Source: Prochlorococcus marinus str. MIT 0918 (GTDB lineage: Bacteria > Cyanobacteriota > Cyanobacteriia > PCC-6307 > Cyanobiaceae). Taken from it: a stretch of 64,000 nt of DNA. Shown here one piece after another: positions 47,098 through 57,884 of the stretch. Positions within the stretch are counted from its first letter, which is position 1. Every line of letters starts with the position of its first letter. A program made the position numbers and the translations under genes. The notes under the pieces are model-generated. The model was given only the letters and a program-made list of their open reading frames with translations, made no database searches and was not told the origin of the DNA. Location: the NCBI RefSeq assembly GCF_027359415.1, contig NZ_CP114780.1:1696764-1760763 (forward strand). The letters run 5' to 3'.

Positions 47098-48456
47098 ATG
47101 CAAAAAGCCTCTCCTGGCTGGAAAGTCTTAGTGGCTATTTTCTCACTTTTGCTAACAATTTTAGTTTGGCAACAAGGACTTCAGGAAAGTTTTGATCGAC
47201 CTTCTGTTAGCCCAAAGCTTGCTTTGAATCAAAAAGAGATTGCCGTTCTTGCTTCACCGTCGTTACCTAAGACTTTTAGACCCTTGTTTGTGGGTATAGA
47301 TCCTTCATTGGAACTAAAAAATACTTTGCAGGAGTTTGATGTTACTCAACTAAAAGAGAGAGAGAGACTTTTGTTGTTTGCGATTGAAGGACCGAATACA
47401 AAAGACCGCTCTCTTCTAGAAGTGGATTTCCAAGATGAGAATTTGGATTTGGTAAAAAATAAGATTTTAGAAAGTCTTGATCAGAAAAGAGACCCTCTTT
47501 TATTAGTTGATGAAATAAAATTCATTAAAAGTGATCCGTTGCTATATCAATTGTCCTGTCTTTCAGTAGGAGCTCCGTCAGATATTTGCATTGACTCAAT
47601 GATCTCCCAGCGAATGGCTATTAGATTGTTTGTGAGTCAAGTCTTACCTTTATTGGCAACTTTATTAGGAATTGCTTTAGTTCTTTGGGAATTTATTCGT
47701 TTTATAGGTAGAAAAAATCATGTATGGCCTGCAATATCTTCGTTGCCTCTTTCGTTGGTTGATATGATTTTGCTTATAGCTGGAGGTTTTGTTGTTTTAG
47801 GGGAGCTTATGTCTCCTTTTATTGCTATTCCTCTTAGTGATTTCATTACTCAAGGAATTGTTAGCCCTACTAAAGAATCCTTTAAAGTTTTTGTTGGATA
47901 TAGTGTGATGACATTACCTCCATTACTTATTCTTTGGCAGCAGATAAAAGCGATATCAAAACTTGAAGCTCCTTTAGATGGAGTTATGCAATGGGGACTT
48001 AATTTAATTCCGAAGTCAATTTTTCAAGCATTTAAAAGTTGGTTTATGGTCCTCCCGTTTGTTTTATTAGCAAGTTGGCTCACGACATTCTTTTTTGGAG
48101 ACCCCGGAGGTAGCAATCCTTTGCTTGAAATGGTATTAAGCAATAAAAGTTTTTGGTCATTATCGATCCTTTTCGTTACAACAGTTTTTATGGCTCCTGT
48201 CTTTGAGGAATTTGTTTTCCGAGGAGTCTTTTTGCCAGTTTTAGTTAATCAAAAAGGTAAGATTTTTGCGGTAATAGTTAGTGCTTTGGTTTTTGCTTTA
48301 GCTCATTTAAGTGTTGGTGAAACACCACCACTGTTTGTTTTAGGTGTTGGTCTAGCTTTATTGCGGTTAAGTTCTGGACGCCTTTTGCCTTGTATGATTA
48401 TGCATTCTTTATGGAATGGAGTTACCTTTGCAAACTTGTTGCTTTTGAGTAGTTAA
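47098..48456 (+). CDS. CPBP-family intramembrane protease
   Basis: A 452-residue membrane protein with an N-terminal transmembrane segment, a 150-residue extracytoplasmic domain, and about seven C-terminal helices. The CPBP/Abi motifs are PVFEEFVFRGVFLPVL (catalytic Glu pair and Arg), FALAHLSVGETPP and MIMHSLWNGVTF. It likely cleaves membrane proteins or peptides, target unknown. ATG 47098 is used; a GTG at 47086 is in frame. Divergent from the histidine phosphatase. Confidence 0.88.
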   Translation: MQKASPGWKVLVAIFSLLLTILVWQQGLQESFDRPSVSPKLALNQKEIAVLASPSLPKTFRPLFVGIDPSLELKNTLQEFDVTQLKERERLLLFAIEGPNTKDRSLLEVDFQDENLDLVKNKILESLDQKRDPLLLVDEIKFIKSDPLLYQLSCLSVGAPSDICIDSMISQRMAIRLFVSQVLPLLATLLGIALVLWEFIRFIGRKNHVWPAISSLPLSLVDMILLIAGGFVVLGELMSPFIAIPLSDFITQGIVSPTKESFKVFVGYSVMTLPPLLILWQQIKAISKLEAPLDGVMQWGLNLIPKSIFQAFKSWFMVLPFVLLASWLTTFFFGDPGGSNPLLEMVLSNKSFWSLSILFVTTVFMAPVFEEFVFRGVFLPVLVNQKGKIFAVIVSALVFALAHLSVGETPPLFVLGVGLALLRLSSGRLLPCMIMHSLWNGVTFANLLLLSS

Positions 48457-48537
48457 TATTAGATTTTTAAATTCACTTTAACTTTAACTTGCCACCTATA
48501 GTGGATAATGGTTGACTAAACTAATTGCTACAGTTAA

Positions 48538-48999
48538 GTGACTTATGAAAGAGGTGTTCAGTCGAAGTGGGATGGATCTAAAAAATATTCAAAAAAGGCT
48601 TTCTTTTTGTTTAAGGGTTATTTCGTTTCACGTAATATTCTAAGAAAATATCCTCTGTTGGGAAGTTTACATAGGGCTATGGATGGAGCTTTATTGGCGG
48701 TTATCTTTTTTGGAGCTTTAATGACTGGCTTGGCATTGCATTCTCAACATCTATGGACACGTAACTTCTCTCGATTACAAACTACAAGAGACTTAACGCA
48801 TAGACTTGAGGAGTCAACAGCAGTTTTAGAAAGGCATTTTTTAAAAACAGTTTTTTCTCCAACTCTTATGGTGGCTACCAAGTCAAGTGATCTTATTTAT
48901 ATAGATAGATCTAGACAAAGGAAAATATCTAAGCGTTTGTTTAATATTTTCAGAGATAAATTTTCTGCTATTAGTTATCCAATAACTCGGGGTTTCTAA
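48538..48999 (+). CDS. FtsL-like bitopic protein preceding ftsI
   Basis: A 153-residue protein: a basic N-terminus, one transmembrane helix (about 50-68, ALLAVIFFGALMTGLAL), then a coiled-coil stretch ARNFSRLQTTRDLTHRLEE-like and a C-terminal tail. Size, topology and place directly before the septal transpeptidase (3-base gap) match FtsL-type division proteins. Sequence similarity is too weak to give the symbol. The start is GTG at 48538. Confidence 0.7.
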   Translation: MTYERGVQSKWDGSKKYSKKAFFLFKGYFVSRNILRKYPLLGSLHRAMDGALLAVIFFGALMTGLALHSQHLWTRNFSRLQTTRDLTHRLEESTAVLERHFLKTVFSPTLMVATKSSDLIYIDRSRQRKISKRLFNIFRDKFSAISYPITRGF

Positions 49000-49002
49000 A
49001 TA

Positions 49003-50805
49003 ATGTCAGCTATAAGATTTTCAAAAGTGCAAAAAAAGATAAAAAAGCGTTTAGATGTTGCACCACTTTCTCCAATACCAACTTATAGGTTAAAACTGGC
49101 TTTTTATATTATTTGCTTAGCTCTCTTTGCTCTTTTAGGGAGGGTAGGATGGTTGCAATTAATTGAAGGTTCTACATTAGAAGCTCGGGCTCGTGATAAT
49201 CAAACTAAGAAAGTTCAACCTATATCTAAAAGACTATCTATTGTAGATCGAAGGGGAAGATTAATAGCGTTGGATGAAAAAAGATATCGATTATATGCTC
49301 AGCCCTTTCGATTCAGATTTCCAGGAGATTTGCGAGGAACTATTCGTAAACCTGACGAGGTAGCTGAAAAACTTGCAGGGAAATTATTTATATCAGCAGA
49401 GAATTTATCCAGACAATTTTCTAATCAGAATTATCGGATGAAAATAGCAGAAGGTTTAAAGCCTGATGTTGCTTCTGAGATACGTGCGCTACGCATTGAG
49501 GGTTTGGACCTTGAACCATATCCACAAAGAATCTATCCACAAGATGAATTATTCTCAAATGTAGTTGGTTTTTTAGATTATGATCGTGTACCACAAGCTG
49601 GCCTAGAATTAAGCTTAAATAAAGAACTTTCTAGAAGAGAAAAAATTAGAAGTTTTAGATTTGGAAGGGATGGTACACCTTTGCCTAGTGATTTGGAGCC
49701 AGGTGTTTTTAATGCTGACAATGTGCTTTTACGGTTAACCCTTGATGCACGATTGCAGGAAGTAGCTCTTAAAGCCTTAAGAGAACAATTAATTAAATGG
49801 AATGCAGATAAGGGAGTAGCAATTGTTATGAATGTTGAGAATGGTGAGATTTTATCCTTGGCATCTACTCCTAGTTATGATCCTAATAAGTACTGGGATT
49901 ATCCAGCATCTAGGTATAAGGAATGGTCTGTTCAAGAATTATTTGAACCTGGATCAACTTTTAAGCCTATTAATCTTGCTTTGGCTCTTGAAGAAGGTGT
50001 GATTAGTCCTGATGGAACAGTTTTTGATTCTGGAGTAGTAACTGTGGGAGGTTGGCCTCTAACAAATTGGGATAAAAAGCCTAATGGATTATTAGACTAT
50101 GCAAAGGTTCTTGAGGTTTCTAGCAACGTTGGGATGGTAAATATTGTGCAAAAAATTAGTCCAGAGAGGTATTGGGAATGGCTTCATCAATTAGGTCTGA
50201 ACAATATTCCTCAAACTGATTTGCCTGGGGCTGTACCTGGTTACATAAAAGATAAGCAAGTATTTATTAAGCAACCTATTCATCAGGCTGTTGCTTCGTA
50301 TGGACAGGGATTTTCTATAACACCATTAAAGCTTGTTCAATTACATGCGCTAATTGCCAATGGAGGAAGGATGATTAGTCCACATATCAAAAAAGAATTT
50401 CTTAATGAATCAATCCAATTTCATAATCGATTTAGACAAAATGATCCAATATTGAGTCCTAATGTCACACAAACAGTTTTAAATTGGATGGAATCAGTAG
50501 TAGAAAATGGAAGTGGAAAAGGTGCCAAAATTGATAATTATCGGATAGGTGGGAAAACGGGTACAGCTGATCAAACAAAAGATGGAAAGACTTATGACTC
50601 TAAAATTTGTAGCTTTGTTGCGATTCTGCCAATAGAGCAGCCTAAGTTTGTCGTTGCTGTAGCCATAGATGGACCGAAAAAAAATCATGCTTATGGATCA
50701 ACTGTTGCAGTACCTGTTGCCAGAAAAATTATTGAAAGTTTGATTGTTATTGAAAAAATACCTCCTGGGAATCCTAAAAAGAATGTTTTATCTGCTCAAC
50801 GTTAA
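49003..50805 (+). CDS. ftsI: Penicillin-binding protein, septal transpeptidase FtsI (PBP2/3)
   Basis: Cross-links septal peptidoglycan. The 600-residue class B PBP has one N-terminal transmembrane helix (about 30-50), a dimerisation domain, and the catalytic motifs SxxK (EPGSTFKP, S318/K321), SSN (374-376) and KTGTADQ. It continues from the FtsL-like gene with a 3-base gap. The class B domain order and neighbour support FtsI. Confidence 0.93.
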   Translation: MSAIRFSKVQKKIKKRLDVAPLSPIPTYRLKLAFYIICLALFALLGRVGWLQLIEGSTLEARARDNQTKKVQPISKRLSIVDRRGRLIALDEKRYRLYAQPFRFRFPGDLRGTIRKPDEVAEKLAGKLFISAENLSRQFSNQNYRMKIAEGLKPDVASEIRALRIEGLDLEPYPQRIYPQDELFSNVVGFLDYDRVPQAGLELSLNKELSRREKIRSFRFGRDGTPLPSDLEPGVFNADNVLLRLTLDARLQEVALKALREQLIKWNADKGVAIVMNVENGEILSLASTPSYDPNKYWDYPASRYKEWSVQELFEPGSTFKPINLALALEEGVISPDGTVFDSGVVTVGGWPLTNWDKKPNGLLDYAKVLEVSSNVGMVNIVQKISPERYWEWLHQLGLNNIPQTDLPGAVPGYIKDKQVFIKQPIHQAVASYGQGFSITPLKLVQLHALIANGGRMISPHIKKEFLNESIQFHNRFRQNDPILSPNVTQTVLNWMESVVENGSGKGAKIDNYRIGGKTGTADQTKDGKTYDSKICSFVAILPIEQPKFVVAVAIDGPKKNHAYGSTVAVPVARKIIESLIVIEKIPPGNPKKNVLSAQR

Positions 50806-50881
50806 GGCTTTTAAAAAAATATATAAGGATGAAATCATAAGGAAATATCGCTAGTTTTTATATGTATGAATTGTAAGGATT

Positions 50882-51889
50882 ATGCCTAGTCTTCTTGAGC
50901 AACTTTCTTCAATGACAGTTGTGGTTGCTGATACGGGTGATTTGGAAGCTATAAGGACTTTTAAACCAAGAGACGCAACTACCAACCCCTCTCTAATTCT
51001 TGCAGCAGCCCAATTACCTGCTTATCAGGATTTAATAGATCAATCTCTTCGGGCTTCAAGAGAAAAGGTAGGACAGCGTGCTTCTGTTAAAGAAGTGGTT
51101 GATGAGGCTTTAGATGAGATTTGTGTGATCTTTGGTAAAGAGATACTTAAAATAATTCCTGGAAGAGTATCAACGGAAGTAGATGCTCGACTTAGCTATG
51201 ATAAAGATAAAACAATTGAAAAAGCAAGAAAGATCATTGCTTTATATAATCAGTTTGGAATAAATAATGATCGTATTTTAATCAAGATTGCATCAACTTG
51301 GGAGGGGATTAAGGCCGCTGAGATTTTGGAGAAAGAAGGAATTCATTGTAATTTAACGCTCTTATTTGGTTTCTCTCAAGCTGTTGCATGTGCAGAAGCC
51401 GAAGTAACACTTATTTCACCATTTGTTGGTCGAATTCTTGATTGGTATAAGGCAGAAACTGGTTTGCAATCTTATCCTGGCCCAGAGGATCCTGGTGTAA
51501 TATCAGTAACTAAGATATTCAATTATTATAAGCTTCATAACTATAAAACTGAGGTTATGGGAGCAAGTTTTAGAAATGTTGATGAGATTATTGAATTATC
51601 TGGATGTGATTTATTAACTATCTCTCCCAAGCTTTTAGATGAGATGTCTAAGACCGAGGCTATTTTAATAAAGAAATTGGATTCATCAAAACCAATAAAT
51701 TCAATAGAGAAGTTACATCTTGATGAATTTTCTTTTAGAAAGATGCTGAAATCAGATCGCATGGCTGATGAGAAGCTAGAAGAAGGGATTGTGAATTTTT
51801 CTAAGGCAATTAAGCAACTTGAAGCTCAGTTAATTGAAAGAATTTCTTTGCTCGAGAATAAAGGATCTCCTGCTTTATCAGCTAGATAA
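50882..51889 (+). CDS. tal: Transaldolase
   Basis: Non-oxidative pentose phosphate step. The 335-residue protein shows the TalB-type start [29 protein letters not shown], the Schiff-base Lys in [13 protein letters not shown] (about residue 140) and [28 protein letters not shown]-terminal helical end follows. AAGGATT precedes the ATG. Phage talC enzymes are much shorter, so this is the host gene. Confidence 0.96.
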   Translation: MPSLLEQLSSMTVVVADTGDLEAIRTFKPRDATTNPSLILAAAQLPAYQDLIDQSLRASREKVGQRASVKEVVDEALDEICVIFGKEILKIIPGRVSTEVDARLSYDKDKTIEKARKIIALYNQFGINNDRILIKIASTWEGIKAAEILEKEGIHCNLTLLFGFSQAVACAEAEVTLISPFVGRILDWYKAETGLQSYPGPEDPGVISVTKIFNYYKLHNYKTEVMGASFRNVDEIIELSGCDLLTISPKLLDEMSKTEAILIKKLDSSKPINSIEKLHLDEFSFRKMLKSDRMADEKLEEGIVNFSKAIKQLEAQLIERISLLENKGSPALSAR

Positions 51890-51908
51890 ATAAACTATTA
51901 GGATTTAA

Positions 51909-53036
51909 TTATCTTTGTAAAAGTAATCGCTTTATTACACGTTGAGCAATATCTCCATATCCCATTTCTCCTGAAAGAATTTGGGCGATTCTTTGAGGTG
52001 CTGTAGGTCTTTTTATTCCTAGTTGATATCCAAGTTTTGGAAGTCTATAAAAAACTTGTGAAATTCTTCTTCCCCATTGCATTGAATCACCCCATTTTGA
52101 TTTCATGTTTTTTGAGTAGTTGCTGAGATCTGTGGTGTCGCCTTTTAAGAAATTGTTTATTGCTTCTGCTGCTTCGCAACCACTTATTAGTGAAGGCCTA
52201 AGCCCTTCAGCAAGAAACGGATCACAGAGAGATGCAGCATCACCGACTAAAACAATTCCATTGCCATGAAGCGCACTATGTCCATTCCAAACTCGAAGTC
52301 TAGAATCTTTTCTTACCCCTGAGTTACATTCAAAACCTAGATTTGGTAGTAATTTGTCAAGAATTCTTTGGCTTTCTAGAACTTGATCTCCTATAAATGT
52401 TCCTACTCCAATATTTATAGAGTTTTTCAAAGGGAAGGCCCACGCAAATCCATGCTTAACGAGACCAAATTCAAATCTTGAAGTTCCTTCTTCTAGTAAC
52501 CCTCTGCCTTCTAACCTCACAGAAGTTGTTGTGGCAAAATGGAGATTTTTAGGACCAATTTTAAATTTCTTTGGCCAAGGCGAGCTTGATCCATCTGCAA
52601 TAACAATGATTTTAGCTTCAATTTGACGACCATTTGTAGAGGTGATGCGCCAAATGTTGTTTACTTTTTGTATTTTTATTGCGTCAAAAGAGTTCTCTAT
52701 ATTTGCCCCTTTATGAATTGCTTCTTTTGTTAAAAGCTCATCGAGTTTTTCTCTTTTGACTATCCAAAAAGGAGAAGATCCTGGCAGATTGGCAACTACA
52801 GTATCTGATAAACACCAGCTAAATTCAACTTTTTTAATTACTTCATCAACAACTTCATTTAGTGAAAAGGGGAAAAGTTTTTGAACTGAAGCAGCCATCC
52901 CCCCGCCACAAGGTCTTAAAAGATGACTTGGTTGTTTTTCTAGAATAGTTACTTGAATCCCTTTGTTGGCCAAGTGAAATGCTGTTGAAGCTCCTGAAGC
53001 CCCTGCGCCTATAACTGCAACTTCAGTAAAATTCAA
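51909..53036 (-). CDS. FAD-dependent oxidoreductase, geranylgeranyl-reductase-like
   Basis: A 375-residue flavoprotein with the N-terminal FAD motif [28 protein letters not shown] (a geranylgeranyl-reductase-type CGG motif), [14 protein letters not shown] and [22 protein letters not shown]. It probably reduces prenyl double bonds; chlP itself is usually separate, so the substrate is open. The start is TTG and overlaps the frr stop (TTGA), pointing to translational coupling with frr. Confidence 0.85.
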   Translation of the reverse strand: MNFTEVAVIGAGASGASTAFHLANKGIQVTILEKQPSHLLRPCGGGMAASVQKLFPFSLNEVVDEVIKKVEFSWCLSDTVVANLPGSSPFWIVKREKLDELLTKEAIHKGANIENSFDAIKIQKVNNIWRITSTNGRQIEAKIIVIADGSSSPWPKKFKIGPKNLHFATTTSVRLEGRGLLEEGTSRFEFGLVKHGFAWAFPLKNSINIGVGTFIGDQVLESQRILDKLLPNLGFECNSGVRKDSRLRVWNGHSALHGNGIVLVGDAASLCDPFLAEGLRPSLISGCEAAEAINNFLKGDTTDLSNYSKNMKSKWGDSMQWGRRISQVFYRLPKLGYQLGIKRPTAPQRIAQILSGEMGYGDIAQRVIKRLLLQR

Positions 53037-53581
53037 ACTTTTAGAATTTCTGATTCTTTTTTAGAAAGGTTTTTTTCTATTTCGTTAATAAACTTGTTAG
53101 TTAACTTTTGAACAGTTTCTTGTTGGTCATGGCTTTGATCTTTAGAGATTTCTCCTTCTTTTTCAGCAGTTTTTATTTTTTCTATAGCATCTCTTCGTAT
53201 ATTGCGAAGAGAGACCTTTGCTTCTTCAGCGTATTTAGAAGCTAGCTTGCAAAATTCTTTTCTTCGTTCTTCAGTCAGTGGAGGGATGTTTATTCGAATT
53301 ATCTTGCCATCATTATTTGGTGTAAATCCAAGGTCACTAAGAGATATGGCTTTTTCTATTAGTGATAGAGAACTGATATCAAAGGGTTGAATAGAAATAG
53401 TTTGTGAATCGGGTGTAGAAAGAGTGGCTAATGATTTTAAGGGAGTATCTGCTCCATAATATTCAACTGTTAAACGATCTAAAAGTGATGTATTTGCTCT
53501 GCCTGTTCTTATTGTATTGAAGTTTCGTTGTGAAGCCTCAACGGATTTAATCATGTTTGCTTCTAGCTCTTTAGTAATCAT
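53033..53581 (-). CDS. frr: Ribosome recycling factor
   Basis: Splits post-termination ribosomes with EF-G. The 182-residue protein has [19 protein letters not shown], the [20 protein letters not shown] core and the C-terminal helical bundle. It follows pyrH with a 45-base gap, the common pyrH-frr order. Confidence 0.97.
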   Translation of the reverse strand: MITKELEANMIKSVEASQRNFNTIRTGRANTSLLDRLTVEYYGADTPLKSLATLSTPDSQTISIQPFDISSLSLIEKAISLSDLGFTPNNDGKIIRINIPPLTEERRKEFCKLASKYAEEAKVSLRNIRRDAIEKIKTAEKEGEISKDQSHDQQETVQKLTNKFINEIEKNLSKKESEILKV

Positions 53582-53626
53582 TTGGTTCCTATATAGTTTT
53601 GGAGAAAAGTATAGTTTAAATAAATA

Positions 53627-54340
53627 TTAGCGGGAATTAGCTATCCTAGAGCCTATCTTTTCTCCTGCTACTGCTTTATTAATATTGCCAGGTTCAAAAA
53701 TATTAAAAACCACTATAGGGATATCATTATCTTTGCAAAGGGCAATTGCAGTACTATCCATTACACCTATTTCTTTACTGAGTACATCTTGAAAAGATAG
53801 AGTTTCATATTTAATTGCATCAGTAAATTCTTTTGGATCTTTGCTATATACACCGTCAACTTTTGTTGCTTTAAATATGACATCAGCATTAATTTCAGCA
53901 GCTCTTAACGCGGAGGTTGTATCTGTTGTAAAGAAAGGGTTCCCGCAACCTCCACCAAATACAACTACTCTTCCTTTTTCAAGATGTCTAATTGCTCTTC
54001 GACGTATATAAGGTTCAGCGATTTGTTGCATTTCTATAGCGGTCTGAACGCGTGTTTCTACCCCTGCTCTTTCCAATCCATCTTGTAATGTTATTGCATT
54101 CATTACAGTTGCAAGCATTCCTACATAATCAGCAGTTGCACGATCCATTCCTGCAGCAGACCCTTTTAGACCTCGAAATATATTTCCTCCGCCAACCACG
54201 ATGGCTAATTGCGTTCCTTTTTCAACAACTTTGGAAACATCTTGTGCTATGGATTGAACAATGGCGGGATCAATTCCATATGGCTTGCTCCCCATTAGAG
54301 CTTCGCCGCTAAGTTTTAAAAGGACACGTGAGTAAGCCAT
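53627..54340 (-). CDS. pyrH: UMP kinase
   Basis: Phosphorylates UMP to UDP. The 237-residue amino-acid-kinase fold shows [46 protein letters not shown] and the [19 protein letters not shown] substrate segment. First gene of the pyrH-frr-oxidoreductase run. Confidence 0.97.
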   Translation of the reverse strand: MAYSRVLLKLSGEALMGSKPYGIDPAIVQSIAQDVSKVVEKGTQLAIVVGGGNIFRGLKGSAAGMDRATADYVGMLATVMNAITLQDGLERAGVETRVQTAIEMQQIAEPYIRRRAIRHLEKGRVVVFGGGCGNPFFTTDTTSALRAAEINADVIFKATKVDGVYSKDPKEFTDAIKYETLSFQDVLSKEIGVMDSTAIALCKDNDIPIVVFNIFEPGNINKAVAGEKIGSRIANSR

Positions 54341-54611
54341 TGAAAATCAATACCTAGATGACAGTAGCAAGATATCTATGATTAGCTTAAAGAGTGTATT
54401 GATTTGCTAGTCAGCATAGATCAAATTGATTTTTAATTGCTTTTTTATATTTTGAGGACAACTAAAGGGATGGAAATTTATTCAGATGAGATTTTTTTAT
54501 TAATTTTTCAGGTGTAAAAGTTAAGTATGAATTTGATTATTGCCTTTATATGCTCCTCTTTAATAATAAAATGTTAATAGTTTTTTGTTACTATTATATC
54601 TAAATATAAAT

Positions 54612-55304
54612 TCAATACTCTACTCCCTGCTGTGCTTTTACACCTTTCTCTTTGAATGGATGATGTATTAATTTCATTTCGGTTACTAAATCAGCAATCT
54701 CAATTAGCTCTGGCTTTGCATTCCTACCAGTTAATACAACATGAGTTAATGGAGGCCTTGCCCTTAGCCCTTTAATTACTTCTTCTAGCGATATATATCC
54801 CAACTTTATTGCAATGTTAATTTCATCTAGTATTACTAGTTTTTGATTTTTATTCCCAAGATAAATAAGGGCTTGTTCCCAAGCTTCCTCGCTTAATTTC
54901 TTATCGCGCTCTCTATTTTGAGTTTCCCAAGTAAAACCTTCACCCATTGCATGCCAATTAATTAAATTGTCAAATCTCTTTAAAGCCTTGGCTTCCCCTG
55001 GTTCCCATCCGCCTTTAATAAACTGAATAATTGATACATTTTCTCCATGACCTAAAGTTCTAAGTGCCATTCCTAAAGCAGCAGTAGTTTTTCCCTTGCC
55101 TTGGCCTGTGAAAACAATTATTAATCCTTTTTCAATATTTCGTTCTTGTACCCTTTTACCCTGTACTTCTTTTCGACGCTGCATTTTTTTTTGGTAATTT
55201 TCTTCATCTATTTCTTCAGATGAATAACCTCCAACCCCTAATTGATTTGACTCTTTGTCTAAATTAATTAGAACAGACTTTTTCTTGTTAGGCTCACTTT
55301 TCAT
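54612..55304 (-). CDS. cobO: Cob(I)yrinic acid a,c-diamide adenosyltransferase
   Basis: Adds the adenosyl ligand in B12 synthesis. The 230-residue protein has the P-loop TGQGKGKTTAALG (about 66-78), IQFIKGGWEPGEAKAL, LVILDEINIAIKLGY and a C-terminal RNAKPELIEIADLVTEM. A Lys-rich N-terminal extension precedes the core. The tyrosine recombinase gene is 22 bases upstream in the same direction. A weak TAATAGT/ACTATTA hairpin follows the gene (54575-54596). Confidence 0.95.
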   Translation of the reverse strand: MKSEPNKKKSVLINLDKESNQLGVGGYSSEEIDEENYQKKMQRRKEVQGKRVQERNIEKGLIIVFTGQGKGKTTAALGMALRTLGHGENVSIIQFIKGGWEPGEAKALKRFDNLINWHAMGEGFTWETQNRERDKKLSEEAWEQALIYLGNKNQKLVILDEINIAIKLGYISLEEVIKGLRARPPLTHVVLTGRNAKPELIEIADLVTEMKLIHHPFKEKGVKAQQGVEY

Positions 55305-55326
55305 AATCTATTTTGAGACTTAAGTA

Positions 55327-56487
55327 TTAACTGAGTTTACTGCCTAAAGCCTTATCAACTGCTTGCTGTTGATCTCTTCTTGTAATCCAATGATGATATG
55401 TACGATTATGAATAGCAACTGAATGCCCCATCATTCGAGCTGAAACTGTATCTGGAAGCCCTATATGTATTGTACGTATTGCCCAAGCATGCCTTAGGTC
55501 ATAAGGGGTAATAGGAAGTTTATATCTTCTAAATTGTTCAGAAACTCTTCTACCTACATTTTGCAAGGTGGTTTTAGTTAAATCAGTATTAATTTCTGGA
55601 AGCAGATTAGAATCTTCAGAAAGTTGAGTTAATTTAAATAATTTAATCCATTCTGGTGGGAATGGCCATACTTGATGCTCGCCAGTTTTTGTATTAGGGA
55701 AAACTCTTAATACTTGGTCGCTATTTTGTCTAAAGCAAGAAAGGTCACAAAAGAAAACTTCATGATTTCTAAGACCATATGTTGCCATTAATCCATAAAC
55801 TAATTTCCATTTAGGATTGGGGATCAAATTATATGTTTTTTCAATAAGACTATCGGGTGGTAGTTTTCTAAATTGTGCTTTATTCATTCCATACCCATAG
55901 GCCATATCTTTCCAATTTTCAGGGAGTTTTATATCTAAAAACTTGGCAAATGCCTTAAGAGTAGTGCCACATTGTTGCCTGCTGCGACTGTTTTCTGAAT
56001 AACTAGTCAAAGTCTTTATAAAGTGCTCTTGATTTATATTTCCTTGTTTTGTTTTTGCTAATGCTTTGAACCTGTATATATAGGGTTGATATGCAGAGAC
56101 CCAATTAGTTTGTTGACTAGATTTTGACTTGCTTTTGAAAGTATCACAGAAGAAATGCTGTTTAAATCTCTCGGTTGCATCTTCTATATCAGAATAATTC
56201 TTTTTAAAAGAGCCTTTAGAATTTTTTGAGCCCCAATTTTTCCAGTTGAATTGATTATGTTCTATTTGTAAATATACAAGTTGGAGTAATTTTTCTGCTT
56301 GCTCAAGGCCTTCCATGGTAGAAGTTAGACCTAAACTGATTCTTTGATCTTTTTTTTTATTAGATTCATTTGGACAGGGCATTGGACCTCTCAAGCCAAG
56401 TCGATTACCACGTTTTTCTATGCGCAGTTTGATCCCTTGAGTGGCAAGTTTGTTATTGATATTAAATAGTTGACTGCTAAAGCTCAT
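55327..56487 (-). CDS. Tyrosine recombinase/phage-integrase family protein
   Basis: A 386-residue protein. The N-terminal half (about 15-200) fits an arm/core-binding region. The C-terminal catalytic part has R240 (TYGLRNHEV), K267 (NTKTGEHQ), Y-DLRH (R332, H333), GH at 354-355 and the nucleophile Y364 (RTYHHW). The first box-II His is Tyr (Y329), seen in some family members. There are no adjacent mobility genes, tRNA target or repeats; it sits between cobO and hemH in a core run, so it may be a host gene rather than a mobile element. Confidence 0.85.
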   Translation of the reverse strand: MSFSSQLFNINNKLATQGIKLRIEKRGNRLGLRGPMPCPNESNKKKDQRISLGLTSTMEGLEQAEKLLQLVYLQIEHNQFNWKNWGSKNSKGSFKKNYSDIEDATERFKQHFFCDTFKSKSKSSQQTNWVSAYQPYIYRFKALAKTKQGNINQEHFIKTLTSYSENSRSRQQCGTTLKAFAKFLDIKLPENWKDMAYGYGMNKAQFRKLPPDSLIEKTYNLIPNPKWKLVYGLMATYGLRNHEVFFCDLSCFRQNSDQVLRVFPNTKTGEHQVWPFPPEWIKLFKLTQLSEDSNLLPEINTDLTKTTLQNVGRRVSEQFRRYKLPITPYDLRHAWAIRTIHIGLPDTVSARMMGHSVAIHNRTYHHWITRRDQQQAVDKALGSKLS

Positions 56488-56560
56488 TGATTTAAATAGT
56501 TATAGCTACATTGACGTTGTTAGGCGATAAGCTCAACCCCTTTCTAGGAGTTTTTCATTA

Positions 56561-57736
56561 ATGGCTCGTATAGGTGTCTTATTGATGAATCTTGGGGGAC
56601 CTGAGAGAATTAAAGATGTAGGACCTTTTTTATATAATCTTTTTTCTGACCCAGAGATCATTAGACTTCCTATTCCATTTTTTCAAAAACCTCTTGCATG
56701 GTTAATAAGTACTCTTAGAAGTTCAAAGTCTCAAAGGGCTTACGAAGCAATTGGTGGAGGATCGCCCTTAAGAAGAATTACTGAGCAACAAGCTAGAGAA
56801 TTGCAGAGCGAACTTCGCAAAAGAGGTGTTGATGCAACAAGTTACATTGCTATGCGTTATTGGCATCCTTTTACTGAATCTGCAGTCGAAGATATTAAGG
56901 CAGATGAAATTGATCAGGTTGTTGTGCTTCCCCTTTATCCACATTTTTCAATTAGTACAAGTGGTTCCAGTTTTAGAGAGTTGCGAAGGCTGAGAGAACT
57001 TGACAAGGATTTTAAAAAATTATCGATTAAATGTATTAGAAGTTGGTTCGATAACCCTGGATATATTTCCTCTATGGCTGAATTAATTCAAAGAGAGATA
57101 TTGCTTTGCGAATCTCCTGAAAAAGTTCATATATGTTTTACAGCTCATGGAGTCCCAAAAAGCTATGTTGAAGAAGCTGGAGATCCTTATAAGAATGAGA
57201 TTGAAGATTGCTCATTATTAATTATTGATCAACTTGAAACTTCTTTAGGGTTTAGTAATTCTTATACGCTCTCTTATCAGAGCAGAGTCGGACCAGAAGA
57301 ATGGCTTCAGCCATATACAGAAAATGTTTTAGAGGATTTAGGTAATAGAAATACAAAAGAAATTGTTGTAGTACCAATTAGTTTTGTTAGTGAACATATA
57401 GAAACATTACAGGAAATTGATATTGAATACAAAGAGATAGCTCTTGATCAAGGAATAACTAATTTTAGACGTGTAAAAGCTTTGGATACCTATCCTTTAT
57501 TTATAAATGGGTTGGCAGATTTGGTTATTTCTTGTTTAAAGGAGAAAAATATGAGTCTTGATGAAGCGGCTAAACTACCTGATAAAGTTAAGCTTTATCC
57601 ACAAGAAAAATGGCAATGGGGCTGGAATAATAGTGCAGAAGTCTGGAATGGAAGAGTTGCAATGTTTGTTTTTATTGTGTGTTTTCTTGAATTAATCATT
57701 GGCAATGGACCCTTGCATTATTTAGGCCTGATTTGA
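56561..57736 (+). CDS. hemH: Ferrochelatase with C-terminal chlorophyll-binding-type helix
   Basis: Inserts Fe2+ into protoporphyrin IX. The core (about 1-330) shows [45 protein letters not shown] (catalytic His) and the [22 protein letters not shown] segment with the catalytic Glu. A linker leads to a Hli-like helix (about 350-391) with [21 protein letters not shown], the cyanobacterial/plastid fusion that binds pigment and links heme to chlorophyll supply. It is divergent from the recombinase gene. Confidence 0.97.
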   Translation: MARIGVLLMNLGGPERIKDVGPFLYNLFSDPEIIRLPIPFFQKPLAWLISTLRSSKSQRAYEAIGGGSPLRRITEQQARELQSELRKRGVDATSYIAMRYWHPFTESAVEDIKADEIDQVVVLPLYPHFSISTSGSSFRELRRLRELDKDFKKLSIKCIRSWFDNPGYISSMAELIQREILLCESPEKVHICFTAHGVPKSYVEEAGDPYKNEIEDCSLLIIDQLETSLGFSNSYTLSYQSRVGPEEWLQPYTENVLEDLGNRNTKEIVVVPISFVSEHIETLQEIDIEYKEIALDQGITNFRRVKALDTYPLFINGLADLVISCLKEKNMSLDEAAKLPDKVKLYPQEKWQWGWNNSAEVWNGRVAMFVFIVCFLELIIGNGPLHYLGLI

Positions 57737-57884
57737 CTTAAATCTCTCTTGAATCAACTTAATCATTTAAAGAGAAATTTAAGAAACATCTTGTTTTATG
57801 ATTTTAAATATTATTTCTTTAGGCAGTTTTACCATTTCCCATATAGGATTTATATTTAATTAGAATATTAAATCTTTCCCTGCC

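Noticed and set aside
54341-54611. Hidden gene between pyrH and cobO
   Set aside because: Only very short frames and AT-rich sequence; the only structure is a weak AT hairpin after cobO.
57798-57863. Ile-rich 21-codon frame before ilvB as an attenuation leader
   Set aside because: No ribosome-binding site and no terminator/antiterminator pair before the GTG start; Ile codons are common by chance in AT-rich DNA.
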